From: an uncultured Clostridia bacterium
GTDB taxonomy: Bacteria > Bacillota > Clostridia > Oscillospirales > Acutalibacteraceae
Assembly: GCA_946406145.1 (NCBI GenBank)
Contig: CAMJJL010000018.1
Span: 1-36,778 of the forward strand
DNA length: 36,778 bases
Direction: 5' to 3'
The translations under genes and the position numbers were made by a program. Below the pieces are notes generated by a model, which was given only the letters and a program-made list of their open reading frames with translations, ran no database searches and was not told the DNA's origin. Within the stretch, counting starts at the first letter, position 1, and the number at the start of each line of letters is the position of its first letter. This document shows, one piece after another, positions 8,834 through 16,582 of the stretch.

Positions 8834-10246
8834 TCATGCGTCGATATAGTAGTCGACGGGGTGCTTCTCCTCGCGCGCCATTCTGCGGAGAACAGCGGAT
8901 ACGCGGTTCAGTCCTGCCTCGCGGACAAAATAGTTTGTTGAGCTGTAGCGCAGGTTTTCATCATCACCTGCGTAGAGCAGCCGAAAACCGGATTTCAGCC
9001 ACGCTTCGTCGGACAATTCCGTTCTCTTCGAATACGGGTACGCCATCGAAGTCGGGGTCAGATCCAGATACTTCTTGAAGCTGCGCGCCGTATCGGCATA
9101 ATCCTTCTGCGCGATCGGCAGGAAGGACTCAAGGGTGTCGCCTTCCTTTGTATTGGCGCCGCATCGGCCGTCATGCAAAAAGAAATGCTGTTTGTCCGTA
9201 TGGCTGATGATCTCGATCGTGCCGGAATCGGACATTTCGGCAAGCTCCTGCCATGTGCAGTACGGAGCCTCGCTCTTTGCGCGCGCGTCGGGCGCGGCGG
9301 TCGCGTTGTCGATCTCATAGCCGATGATTGACAGGGACGCCTTCATCTTGTGTTTTTTGAGTAAAGGCCATGCACGTTTATAGACGCCGAACTTGCCGTC
9401 ATCGATCGTGATGATGAGGGGCTTTTCCGGCATCTCTCCCTTGCCGTCGAGATAGTCGATCAGCTGAGCGGTGGTGATCGTCGTGTAGCCGTTGTCCTCT
9501 ATCCACTGCAGATCCTGTTCGAATTCATCCGCGTAGATCGCGTATGTATCGAAGGCGATCCCGTCATCGAGATCCTGCTGTGTGACGAATTCATGGTACA
9601 TCAGTACCGGCACACCGAACACCTCGCCTGCCTCATAGCCTGTTTTCTGCGGCTCGCTGAGGTCGCTGCGGAACTCTCCGCTGACAGCGCGGACACGATA
9701 GAACCAGTCGGTCTTTTTGTCCCTGTGTTCATCATAAAGGAAGGGCTCGTCACGTGTCGCGACATGGGTATAATCACCGTCGCGAGTATCAGAGCGCGAG
9801 AACTCATAGGTGCAGTTCTCCTGCGGCTTGACCGCGACCACAGCGGTATACGGATCCATCACGGTGACGGACTCGATCACAGGCGTATCGGGGGTCTTGT
9901 GATTCTCCGAAGCGCCGGTGGGTACGGTCAGCGTGCTCTCGAGCGCTTCCGATATGCCGTTTTTGCCGATGATCTTGAGTTGATAAAGATAGGTGCCGCC
10001 GCTGCCGATATAGCGGTCGGTGTAGGTGACCTCGTCACCGTCGGAATCAAAGATGAATTTGAAATCATCATCCTCGGGACTGCGCCGATACAGACGATAG
10101 GTCTTTGCTTCGTCGCTGTGCTGCCATCTGACGACCGCCGTGCCGTTTTCCAGACTGACGGTCAGCTCCTGCGGCGCCGACGGCTTTTTACCGCAGGCGG
10201 ACAGCAGACAGCACACAAAAAGGAGCAATGCCAGGAACCGTTTCAT
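8834..10246 (-). CDS. Lipoprotein with FN3-like domains and a PgaB/IcaB-like polysaccharide deacetylase domain
   Basis: A 470-residue protein. The start is the ATG giving MKRFLALLLF, placed because it opens a lipoprotein signal with lipobox LSAC (Cys18); a longer in-frame start would bury this signal. Residues about 24-110 and 120-205 look like two fibronectin-III-like beta domains. Residues about 210-470 are a carbohydrate esterase family 4 domain, with the metal-binding Asp in TIDDG (282-284) and the histidines of SHTDKQH (349 and 354). The five-residue His spacing is as I recall for PgaB/IcaB-like poly-N-acetylglucosamine deacetylases. It should sit on the outer face of the membrane and de-N-acetylate the nascent polymer. 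It begins 1 nt after the DUF4956 stop codon. Confidence 0.92.
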   Translation of the reverse strand: MKRFLALLLFVCCLLSACGKKPSAPQELTVSLENGTAVVRWQHSDEAKTYRLYRRSPEDDDFKFIFDSDGDEVTYTDRYIGSGGTYLYQLKIIGKNGISEALESTLTVPTGASENHKTPDTPVIESVTVMDPYTAVVAVKPQENCTYEFSRSDTRDGDYTHVATRDEPFLYDEHRDKKTDWFYRVRAVSGEFRSDLSEPQKTGYEAGEVFGVPVLMYHEFVTQQDLDDGIAFDTYAIYADEFEQDLQWIEDNGYTTITTAQLIDYLDGKGEMPEKPLIITIDDGKFGVYKRAWPLLKKHKMKASLSIIGYEIDNATAAPDARAKSEAPYCTWQELAEMSDSGTIEIISHTDKQHFFLHDGRCGANTKEGDTLESFLPIAQKDYADTARSFKKYLDLTPTSMAYPYSKRTELSDEAWLKSGFRLLYAGDDENLRYSSTNYFVREAGLNRVSAVLRRMAREEKHPVDYYIDA

Positions 10247-10247
10247 A

Positions 10248-10925
10248 TCAGTTGGACACCTCGTCGTTCTGCATGACGATATTGACATACTCGATGCCGC
10301 CGATATTATAGATCGCGTCGGTCAGACTGCCGCTCTTCTCTTCCACGCGTCGGAGCTGATTTGCGGTGATCTCATAGATGAATTCGACCGTATCCTCATC
10401 GGTATTTCTGACGCGCAGGATCGCCTTACGCTTGAACACCGAGAACATATGCGCCTGGATCGCGGACTGGCGGCTGCGCGAGCCTCTGATGATCAGGAGC
10501 ATACGGTTATCGTTCTTAATCAATCCGAACACCAGCAGGATGATGAACGCGGCCACACTGCCGACTGCCGCTACCAGATAATCGCCTACGCCGCAGCAGA
10601 TACCGGCGATGACCGTCCAGAAGATATAGATCGTATCGCGGCTGTCCTTGATCGCGGTACGGAAACGGACGATTGACAGCGCACCGACCATACCTAAGGA
10701 AAGCGCGATATTGTTGCCGATGACCGTCATGACCGTACCGGTGAGCACCGTCATCACCACCAGAGATACGTTGAACTTTTTGCTGTAGATCGTTCCCTTG
10801 TGGGTGATCATATAGGATATGTAAATAAAAATACCCAGAGCGGCGGCGACAAGAATATTCAGAACAATACTCTCAAAACTCAGCTCGCCCGTTGTCTGAA
10901 ACAGGTTAAACAGTTTATCTTTCAT
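10248..10925 (-). CDS. DUF4956 family membrane protein
   Basis: About 225 residues with three to four membrane helices in the first 130 residues (near VLNILVAAALGIFIYISY, VVMTVLTGTVMTVIG, IFWTVIAGICCGVG and AAFIILLVFGLI) and a soluble C-terminal domain of about 95 residues. The conserved segment between the helices, GMVGALSIVRFRTAIKD, is characteristic of DUF4956. The AAGGAG box lies 8 nt before ATG 10925 and only 2 nt before the TTG two codons earlier, so the ATG is chosen. It follows the VTC-domain gene after 12 nt. DUF4956 proteins are often encoded next to VTC-domain proteins, as I recall, which suggests a functional pair in which this could be the membrane component. The biochemical function is not established. 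Confidence 0.9.
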   Translation of the reverse strand: MKDKLFNLFQTTGELSFESIVLNILVAAALGIFIYISYMITHKGTIYSKKFNVSLVVMTVLTGTVMTVIGNNIALSLGMVGALSIVRFRTAIKDSRDTIYIFWTVIAGICCGVGDYLVAAVGSVAAFIILLVFGLIKNDNRMLLIIRGSRSRQSAIQAHMFSVFKRKAILRVRNTDEDTVEFIYEITANQLRRVEEKSGSLTDAIYNIGGIEYVNIVMQNDEVSN

Positions 10926-10937
10926 CTTCAAATCTCC

Positions 10938-11633
10938 TTACAGGTGGGTTTGATAAGCGTTGTGTCGTGCCAACATATATTTGCTGACGGACAACTCGCT
11001 TTTGTCGATACAGTTGATCATGCTTTGAATGTAATTCAGCAGGAAGCCGTTGAACTTGACCTCCAATACTACATCATACGGATCCATCACGGGGTTCATG
11101 TTCAGATGCTCCGAGAACAAGTCATAGCAGCTCTCGGTGGAAACGATCCGATTGTCAAAGGTGACGCGGATCCTGTTTTCCTTGGCGATGAACGCCTTAC
11201 GGTTATACTCGACGATCGTGCGCGGGACATAGACGCGCGTTTTCATAAATCCGTATACCTCGGCGGCGAACGGCTCGGCATATTGCAGCAACACCTCATA
11301 ATCGCCCTTCGTCAGTCGGATCGCGTCCTCGCGGCTGACGCGCAGTGAGCGCTTGAGCTGGCGTGAACCCTGCTTTTGTTTCATCTCCAGCATCGCGAAA
11401 TCCGCCTTTGGATCATAGCACCGCAGGCGGATCTTTCTGCGCAGCTCGATACCTGCCTGCTTTTCGAAGAAGTCCGTATCATACGGCGTATCAAAATACA
11501 GCGACCGGATCATATAGCCGTTGACGCCGTTGTGCGGATCCTGCGCCATCACTTTCTCGAGCCTTGCGCCGGTCTGACGAAAATCAGCGATATTGATCAG
11601 GAACTTTTTTTCTTCGCGCAATACCTTATTCAA
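10938..11633 (-). CDS. VTC-domain polyphosphate-polymerase-like protein
   Basis: A 231-residue soluble protein made of one VTC tunnel domain, the fold of yeast Vtc4 that makes polyphosphate from ATP. Visible family features are the N-terminal EEKKFLI strand, SLYFDTPYDTDF, the basic RRKIRLRCY strand, LEMKQKQ, the C-terminal VVLEVKFNG strand with its conserved Glu and Lys, and SKYMLA near the end. The start is a TTG at 11633 preceded by GGTGGTGA; no other in-frame start with an RBS exists, because the nearby ATG runs into a stop two codons later. This is the first gene of the operon, directly behind the c-di-GMP riboswitch. Bacterial VTC proteins outside known polyphosphate pathways are poorly understood, so polymerase activity is likely by family but unproven here. 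Confidence 0.9.
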   Translation of the reverse strand: MNKVLREEKKFLINIADFRQTGARLEKVMAQDPHNGVNGYMIRSLYFDTPYDTDFFEKQAGIELRRKIRLRCYDPKADFAMLEMKQKQGSRQLKRSLRVSREDAIRLTKGDYEVLLQYAEPFAAEVYGFMKTRVYVPRTIVEYNRKAFIAKENRIRVTFDNRIVSTESCYDLFSEHLNMNPVMDPYDVVLEVKFNGFLLNYIQSMINCIDKSELSVSKYMLARHNAYQTHL

Positions 11634-11687
11634 TCCATCACCACCCTATCCATTCCGTGTCCGTTTTCATTGTAGTTTTCTTGACAA

Positions 11688-11727
11688 ACAAAAAGACCAA
11701 CCGCAATCCAAAAAATCGCGGCTGGTC
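11688..11727 (-). terminator. Riboswitch-controlled intrinsic terminator
   Basis: Reading the minus strand, GACCAGCCGC (11727-11718) pairs with GCGGTTGGTC (11704-11695), a 10-bp stem with one G-U pair, followed at once by TTTTTG. The 5' arm reuses the 3' strand of aptamer helix P3 and the AGC that helps bind the ligand. The P1 3' strand lies in the loop. Aptamer folding and termination are therefore mutually exclusive. Confidence 0.9.
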
Positions 11728-11804
11728 TATCATACGCATCAAAAGCGCTACAGATACCATGGCTTTGCGCCCTATCCTTTCGAATAGTTTGCCCATCATT
11801 TTGG
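11708..11804 (-). promoter_or_regulatory. Class I cyclic-di-GMP (GEMM) riboswitch aptamer
   Basis: The minus strand carries the GEMM-I core: GGGCAAAC (11794-11787), a P2 hairpin CTATTC-GAAA-GGATAG with the conserved GNRA loop (11778-11781), then GGCGCAAAGCC (11771-11761). P3 is formed by TGGTATC with GATAGACCA, an internal loop at the tetraloop-receptor position, and GCGC with GCGT. AGC follows, as in the Vibrio Vc2 aptamer. P1 is CCAAAA (11804-11799) with TTTTGG in the run at 11715-11708. With the overlapping terminator this is a predicted ON switch: ligand binding holds P1/P3 and lets polymerase read into the exopolysaccharide operon. Confidence 0.93.
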
Positions 11805-11808
11805 GGCA

Positions 11809-11837
11809 AGTATAACACAAGCACGAGAATGAGTCAA
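11809..11837 (-). promoter_or_regulatory. Sigma-A promoter of the riboswitch and exopolysaccharide operon
   Basis: On the minus strand TTGACT (11837-11832) is followed by a 17-nt spacer and TATACT (11814-11809). Each hexamer is one base from consensus. Transcription would start near 11802, at the first bases of aptamer helix P1, so the RNA begins essentially with the riboswitch. Confidence 0.85.
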
Positions 11838-11942
11838 GGAAATTTAAGCGCTCTCAAGGATTTATGGAGGATCATACAGCAATACGTACAAAATTCTCGA
11901 AAAATTTTAGCAACAATGTCAATGCCTGCTTTTCCTCTTTTG

Positions 11943-12055
11943 TGGTAAAATAAGGTATCTTATAGGAACGATATCCGCTTTCTCCTCACTTCTCCTGCGG
12001 AACACTGTATCAATGATCTGGGGATAAAAGAATTGACCTTCATTCTTTTCATCCC
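11943..12055 (+). promoter_or_regulatory. Possible extended -10 promoter and 5' UTR hairpin of the divergent diguanylate cyclase gene
   Basis: TGG-TAAAAT at 11943-11951 fits an extended -10 element, with no good -35. Downstream, GGGATAAAAGAAT (12021-12033) pairs with ATTCTTTTCATCCC (12042-12055) with one bulged C, 13 nt before the AAAGGAGG RBS. GGGATA could instead pair with TATCCC at 12063-12068, next to the RBS. Regulation by the two alternative pairings is speculative. The rest of the 11838-12081 gap shows nothing else I recognise. Confidence 0.35.
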
Positions 12056-12081
12056 GATGCTCTATCCCAAAGGAGGATCAT

Positions 12082-13158
12082 ATGAAGCTGTTCTCAAAAA
12101 ATCATTATCAGCAAAAATTGAACGCGCTGGTTGCCGACGAAGAGAAATGGAATCAGTTCCAAAACGCGTGTATCCTGGTCGTTTTCGGGTTCACCTCCCT
12201 TTTGATGTCCGTTGTCAACCTTTTCACCCATCAGGGGAGCTTCACATGGATCACACTGGGCTTCTCCCTTGCCTGCCTGATCGACCTGCTCCTGCTCAGG
12301 AAGAAGGGTACCATCGCAAAGGTGGCGCTGGCGATCTTTGCCGTTGAAGTAACGGCGGTTTTCATCTACTTCATCGTATCGGGGATCCCGGATGGCTTCA
12401 GCGTGCTGTGGACGGCGATGGTGCCGTGCTTCGGACTGCTGATGTACGGGATCCGCAACGGAACGATTCTGTCCCTGATCATGTTCCTTATGCTCGTCTT
12501 TTTCTTCTGGACGCCGGTCGGCAATGATCTGCTGCAATACACGTACAACGCAACCTTCAAGATGCGCTTTCCTCTGCTGTATCTGGCGTTTTTTGTTGTC
12601 GCCGTGATAATGGAAAAGATGCGCGACACAGCTCACGCGGCGCTCAAGGAATCACAAAAGAAATATGAGTTTCTCTGCTACCACGACGCGCTGACGGGCT
12701 TATACAACCGCTTCTGGCTGCAAACGATACTGGCACATCCCGAGAACAAGCAGCTCAAGCCTGCCGCGGTAGCGGTTCTGGATATCGACAACTTCAAGTT
12801 CATCAACGACAATTTCGGTCATCCGAACGGCGATATCGTGATCTGTCAGCTCGGACAAACCATCGTCGATACGATGAATGGCAGCGGCGAGCTGTGCCGC
12901 TGGGGCGGAGACGAGTTCCTGATCCTGTTTCACACCGATATCAATGCCGAAGCAGTCTGCAAACGCATCGTTGACGCCGTTTGCGCACAAGAGTTTGTTT
13001 TTGACAGCGAGAGAGTGAATACAACCGTCACGGTCGGTCTGGTGATCGCGCCCGACGGCGGAACGAACGACGTAGACTCCATGATCCGAAAGGCGGACAT
13101 CAACCTGTATCACGCCAAGGATCAGGGAAAGAACTGCACGATCACCTCACAGCTGTGA
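12082..13158 (+). CDS. Membrane diguanylate cyclase with intact GGDEF motif
   Basis: A 358-residue protein. Residues about 28-180 hold five to six membrane helices of an unassigned sensor, followed by a short helical linker. The GGDEF domain (about 190-355) has DxLTGLYNR at 202-210, metal-binding VLDIDNFK at 232-239, and an exact GGDEF at 275-279, so GTP to c-di-GMP synthesis is likely. No RxxD inhibitory site is seen at the usual place upstream of the motif, so product inhibition may be absent. The ATG is preceded by a strong AAAGGAGG. The gene is divergent from the c-di-GMP-riboswitch operon and shares its intergenic region, so its product is a plausible source of the ligand (inference). 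A bidirectional terminator follows. Confidence 0.93.
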   Translation: MKLFSKNHYQQKLNALVADEEKWNQFQNACILVVFGFTSLLMSVVNLFTHQGSFTWITLGFSLACLIDLLLLRKKGTIAKVALAIFAVEVTAVFIYFIVSGIPDGFSVLWTAMVPCFGLLMYGIRNGTILSLIMFLMLVFFFWTPVGNDLLQYTYNATFKMRFPLLYLAFFVVAVIMEKMRDTAHAALKESQKKYEFLCYHDALTGLYNRFWLQTILAHPENKQLKPAAVAVLDIDNFKFINDNFGHPNGDIVICQLGQTIVDTMNGSGELCRWGGDEFLILFHTDINAEAVCKRIVDAVCAQEFVFDSERVNTTVTVGLVIAPDGGTNDVDSMIRKADINLYHAKDQGKNCTITSQL

Positions 13159-13170
13159 TCAGCTTCTCCA

Positions 13171-13213
13171 AAAACAAAGCACATTCAGCGACTATGCCGA
13201 ATGTGCTTTTTTT
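13171..13213. terminator. Bidirectional intrinsic terminator between convergent cyclase genes
   Basis: GCACATTC (13179-13186) pairs with GAATGTGC (13199-13206) and is followed by seven T on the plus strand. On the other side an A-rich run (13171-13178) gives a U-rich tail on the minus strand. It serves the 12082 gene and the convergent 13219 gene. Confidence 0.9.
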
Positions 13214-13218
13214 CGTAT

Positions 13219-14328
13219 TTAACGGTTAGCGCCGATCTTTTCCTTTTCCAAATACAGGAGCTTATCCGCCTGCGTGAGATAATCAAAGAACTCCCCGGGA
13301 TCCTTGGGACAGCCCGTGACGCATCCAAAGCTGCAGCCGAGTCCGCTCTTCACGCCCGAAACATTCACCTTAGAGAATTCTTCGTTGACCTTGCGCAGCT
13401 TCTCCTTCAAAACATCCGGATCATCGCCCTTTTCGACGACCAAAAATTCATCACCGCCGAAGCGATAGACGCTCTCCTTGGGAAAGACATCCAGAAGAAT
13501 GTCGGAAAACAGCTTGAGGACGTCGTCGCCGACCTGATGCCCGTAGGTATCGTTGACGCCTTTGAAGTTGTTGATATCCCCCATCGCGATACAGATATCC
13601 GTACCGACATATTCGGATACACGCTGATTCAGCGCATAGCGGTTCTGCAGACGGGTGATGCTGTCGTGGTTGGCGATCAGCTCCAGCCATTCGTTGAGCA
13701 GATTCGCCTTGTCCTTCTCCGCAATATAATTGATCGTCAGGTGATAGTTCGTCACCGCACCGGCAACGGAGATCGCCGCGAGCATCATATAATTATACGG
13801 ATTGATCCCTCCCTGACCGAACCCGAAGTTCAGGATCAGATAATTGAGCAGATACGAGCCCAGGATCGTCGCGGCGGTAAAGAGCGGATGCAACCGGACA
13901 AACAGCACCGTGATCAGCTCGACGGTATAGAAGGTCAAAAGCTGTTGATGGTTGACGTAATTCGACACGGATACGAACATGCTCCATATGATCAGTAGAA
14001 TGATAAATCCACCGATAAAGATTTTTGCCGCTGGAAGATGGTTTTGGATGGTTTGCGGATTTTTGAGCAGCCTGCCGGCAATGATAAACCCGATGATGCA
14101 CAGCAGGACGCTGAGTCCGACGCGGATAACGGCGCCGATGACGTCGCTCTGCGGCAGCTTGCTCATATTCATGAGCAGGAATATGAGCAGCGATATGATC
14201 TGGACGATCCCCACGACAAGGGAGACATAATATATGTTCTTAATATTCAGCGTATGTATCTCATACATGGTATCCATGCTCATTTTCGGTATAAACCAGC
14301 CCTTGATCCACTCTGAACACTTTTTCAT
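13219..14328 (-). CDS. Membrane diguanylate cyclase with intact GGDEF motif
   Basis: A 369-residue protein. Residues about 32-200 contain about six membrane helices in an unassigned sensor arrangement, different in sequence from the convergent cyclase. The cytoplasmic GGDEF domain (about 212-365) has HDSITRLQNR at 221-230, metal-site GDINNFK at 250-256, and exact GGDEF at 291-295. No RxxD inhibitory site is visible in the segment before the motif. The ATG is supported by GAGGTGA eight bases upstream. It is likely monocistronic, with its own promoter and the shared terminator at 13171-13213. The signal sensed by the membrane domain is unknown. Confidence 0.93.
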   Translation of the reverse strand: MKKCSEWIKGWFIPKMSMDTMYEIHTLNIKNIYYVSLVVGIVQIISLLIFLLMNMSKLPQSDVIGAVIRVGLSVLLCIIGFIIAGRLLKNPQTIQNHLPAAKIFIGGFIILLIIWSMFVSVSNYVNHQQLLTFYTVELITVLFVRLHPLFTAATILGSYLLNYLILNFGFGQGGINPYNYMMLAAISVAGAVTNYHLTINYIAEKDKANLLNEWLELIANHDSITRLQNRYALNQRVSEYVGTDICIAMGDINNFKGVNDTYGHQVGDDVLKLFSDILLDVFPKESVYRFGGDEFLVVEKGDDPDVLKEKLRKVNEEFSKVNVSGVKSGLGCSFGCVTGCPKDPGEFFDYLTQADKLLYLEKEKIGANR

Positions 14329-14365
14329 GTAATCACCTCATTCAGGAAAAGGATTGGGTGACAGC

Positions 14366-14394
14366 ATTGTAACAATTCTTTTGTCAAAATACAA
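14366..14394 (-). promoter_or_regulatory. Probable promoter of the minus-strand diguanylate cyclase gene
   Basis: TTGTAT (14394-14389), a 17-nt spacer, and TACAAT (14371-14366) on the minus strand, about 38 nt before the start codon. The same TTGTAT -35 with 17-nt spacing precedes the REC-GGDEF-EAL gene. Confidence 0.55.
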
Positions 14395-14452
14395 TGGTAA
14401 AACTGCCCAAAAATCAACGTTTGCATCAGAAAACGGTTAAAAAAGCACCCGA

Positions 14453-16582
14453 TCACGGCTCCATATTGAGCGCCGCGATACGCCGCACCTCCTCTTGCGC
14501 GTTCAAAAACGCCTGTGCGACAAGCGGATCAAAATGCGATCCCGCGTCCTCACGGATGATGTCGAACGCCTTATCGACGGTGAACGGCTCCTTGTAGCTG
14601 CGTCGCGATACCAGCGCGTCGAATACGTCCGCTACCGCCATCACACGAGCTGAAAGCGGGATCTCCTCGCCCTTACGCCCTTCTGGATAGCCCTTGCCGT
14701 TCCACTTCTCATGATGATACAGCGCCAGGTTTTTCGCTTCGGTCAGATAGCCGGTATCCTCGTCCACGAGCTCGATCGCTTTGTCGATGATCTTGCCGCC
14801 CTCGACGGTATGGCGCTGCATAATGCGGAACTCCTCATCGGTCAGCTTGCCGGGCTTGTTGAGGATGGTATCGGAAACCGTGATCTTGCCGACGTCATGC
14901 AGCGGCGCGGAGTTGACGACCTCATCGATAAATTCCTCGCTCAGCATATCGCTGTAGAAGCCGTCCTTCTTCATCTGACACAGGATGATCCCGGTATAGG
15001 CGGCGGTCTTGAAAACATGATCGCCCGTGCACTGGTCGCGGCTTTCCACCATATCCGCGAGCACCAGGATCAGACCGTTCTGCAGCCTGGCGAGCTGTTC
15101 GCTTTTGTGCTGGATCTCCTCAATATAGCGCATGGTGTCATGCGCCGTCTTCTTGTATTCTTCATAGAGCGTTTCGATCTCGTCGCCCGTGCGGATATCC
15201 AGCATATCGAACATACGGCTCCACTTTTCCCTCGCCTCGGGGGTATCGTAGCCGGAGTGGCGCGAAACGTGCACGATCGAGTTGATCGGCTTGACGATAT
15301 GCTGTTCTGCCATCCACACGGCATAGGTGCGGATCAAAATGAGAAAGCCGAGGAACAGCGAGATGATCTTCGCCAGGAACGCGATCTCCTCGGAGCGCAG
15401 TCGGTTCATCTCCATATCAACGCCGATATAACACTGCACCTTTCCCGTGCTGTCGGCAACAGGCTCATACACCGTCAGCAGCCAGCCGTACTCGTCGTTA
15501 GTGATATCGGTGGGGATCGGCTCGCCCTTTAAAAAGCGATCCTTGTATTTACTGATAGAGTCATCATATTGGATGACGTCGCCGGGATCATCCGCCTTTA
15601 CCTCGGCGGTATCCGCGTCAAAGACAACGTGCGTGCCATCCTCCTCAATGCGATAGATATAGGCATACTTGATCTCGGGAGAGAGCTTGATGACCGCGGA
15701 GATCAGCTCCTCGGTATCCTTGTAGCCCTGAGCCTCTTCACCCTTGTTCAGATACTCGGTGATCCGATCCTTGTCCAGATTGCCACAGATAACACGAGCG
15801 GCGTAGCGTCCGTTCTCCTCATACTCGGCGATCGTTGAATTATGGTACTGCAAAATACTGATACCGATCGCTGCCGACGCGACAAGGGTGGTGGAGATCG
15901 CGACAACGAGGGTGACCTTCCAGCGCAGAGAAAGGCGCTTGCGGTTATGACTTTTATGACTTTCGTTTCTCTCCAAAACGGTGATGTAATACCAGCTCTG
16001 TGTATGGACAAACGCCAACAGCTTCATCGGCAGCAGCCGGTAGATGATCAGCGCGATCACGGTGACGATCGCCTTGTCGACAAAATCGATCAAAAAGGTC
16101 GACAGCAGATTCGACAGGAAGTATCCCATCGGCACCGCCCTGTTAATGCCTGCCGCCATATCGACGGCATAGCCCTCACCAAAGCTCATACCGTTGATCA
16201 GCCATGTCAGCATACCGCCGACGACGCCTCCCATCAAGGCAAATATCAAGATGCCGATCAGGATATACGGCACCTTGAAGCGGCGCATTTTATCAGCGAA
16301 CGACACTGCCGCTACGGCAATGAGCACACTGATGATGCAGTAATAGATCGAATAGGAATTCGAAAATCCGTTGATGATATTGGAGAAGAATCCGACTGTG
16401 ATACAGGGGATGTAGCCGCCCACCATCGCCGACAGTATCGTGCCGATATTGTCGATGAACAGCGGCAGTCCCAACAGCGCGTTGAGCTTCGTGCCGAGGA
16501 TATTCAGCAGGATACCTGCGGCGATCACGCATACCAGCGACACGCCGGATCTCCATGATTTATTTTTCAGAGTTGATGACAT
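14453..16582 (-). CDS. Membrane HD-GYP c-di-GMP phosphodiesterase
   Basis: A 709-residue protein in three parts. Residues 13-195 hold about six membrane helices whose sequence (LPLFIDNIGTILSAMVGGYIPC, then a second glycine-rich half) recalls S-components of ECF vitamin transporters. Residues 220-415 are two membrane helices around an extracytoplasmic sensor region of about 155 residues, possibly a single Cache domain (YAYIYRIEEDG, YGWLLTVYEPV, GKVQCYIGVDME). A HAMP/coiled-coil linker leads to an HD-GYP domain at 505-705, with HD at 562-563, HH at 623-624, GYP at 631-633 and D652. HD-GYP enzymes hydrolyse c-di-GMP to GMP. The start lies inside the upstream response-regulator gene (23-nt overlap), so the pair is translationally coupled. 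Confidence 0.93.
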   Translation of the reverse strand: MSSTLKNKSWRSGVSLVCVIAAGILLNILGTKLNALLGLPLFIDNIGTILSAMVGGYIPCITVGFFSNIINGFSNSYSIYYCIISVLIAVAAVSFADKMRRFKVPYILIGILIFALMGGVVGGMLTWLINGMSFGEGYAVDMAAGINRAVPMGYFLSNLLSTFLIDFVDKAIVTVIALIIYRLLPMKLLAFVHTQSWYYITVLERNESHKSHNRKRLSLRWKVTLVVAISTTLVASAAIGISILQYHNSTIAEYEENGRYAARVICGNLDKDRITEYLNKGEEAQGYKDTEELISAVIKLSPEIKYAYIYRIEEDGTHVVFDADTAEVKADDPGDVIQYDDSISKYKDRFLKGEPIPTDITNDEYGWLLTVYEPVADSTGKVQCYIGVDMEMNRLRSEEIAFLAKIISLFLGFLILIRTYAVWMAEQHIVKPINSIVHVSRHSGYDTPEAREKWSRMFDMLDIRTGDEIETLYEEYKKTAHDTMRYIEEIQHKSEQLARLQNGLILVLADMVESRDQCTGDHVFKTAAYTGIILCQMKKDGFYSDMLSEEFIDEVVNSAPLHDVGKITVSDTILNKPGKLTDEEFRIMQRHTVEGGKIIDKAIELVDEDTGYLTEAKNLALYHHEKWNGKGYPEGRKGEEIPLSARVMAVADVFDALVSRRSYKEPFTVDKAFDIIREDAGSHFDPLVAQAFLNAQEEVRRIAALNMEP

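Noticed and set aside
15842-16558. A 238-codon plus-strand frame opposite the HD-GYP membrane region
   Set aside because: It is antisense to predicted membrane helices, and its high Gln/Asp/His/Arg content mirrors hydrophobic codons on the real strand.
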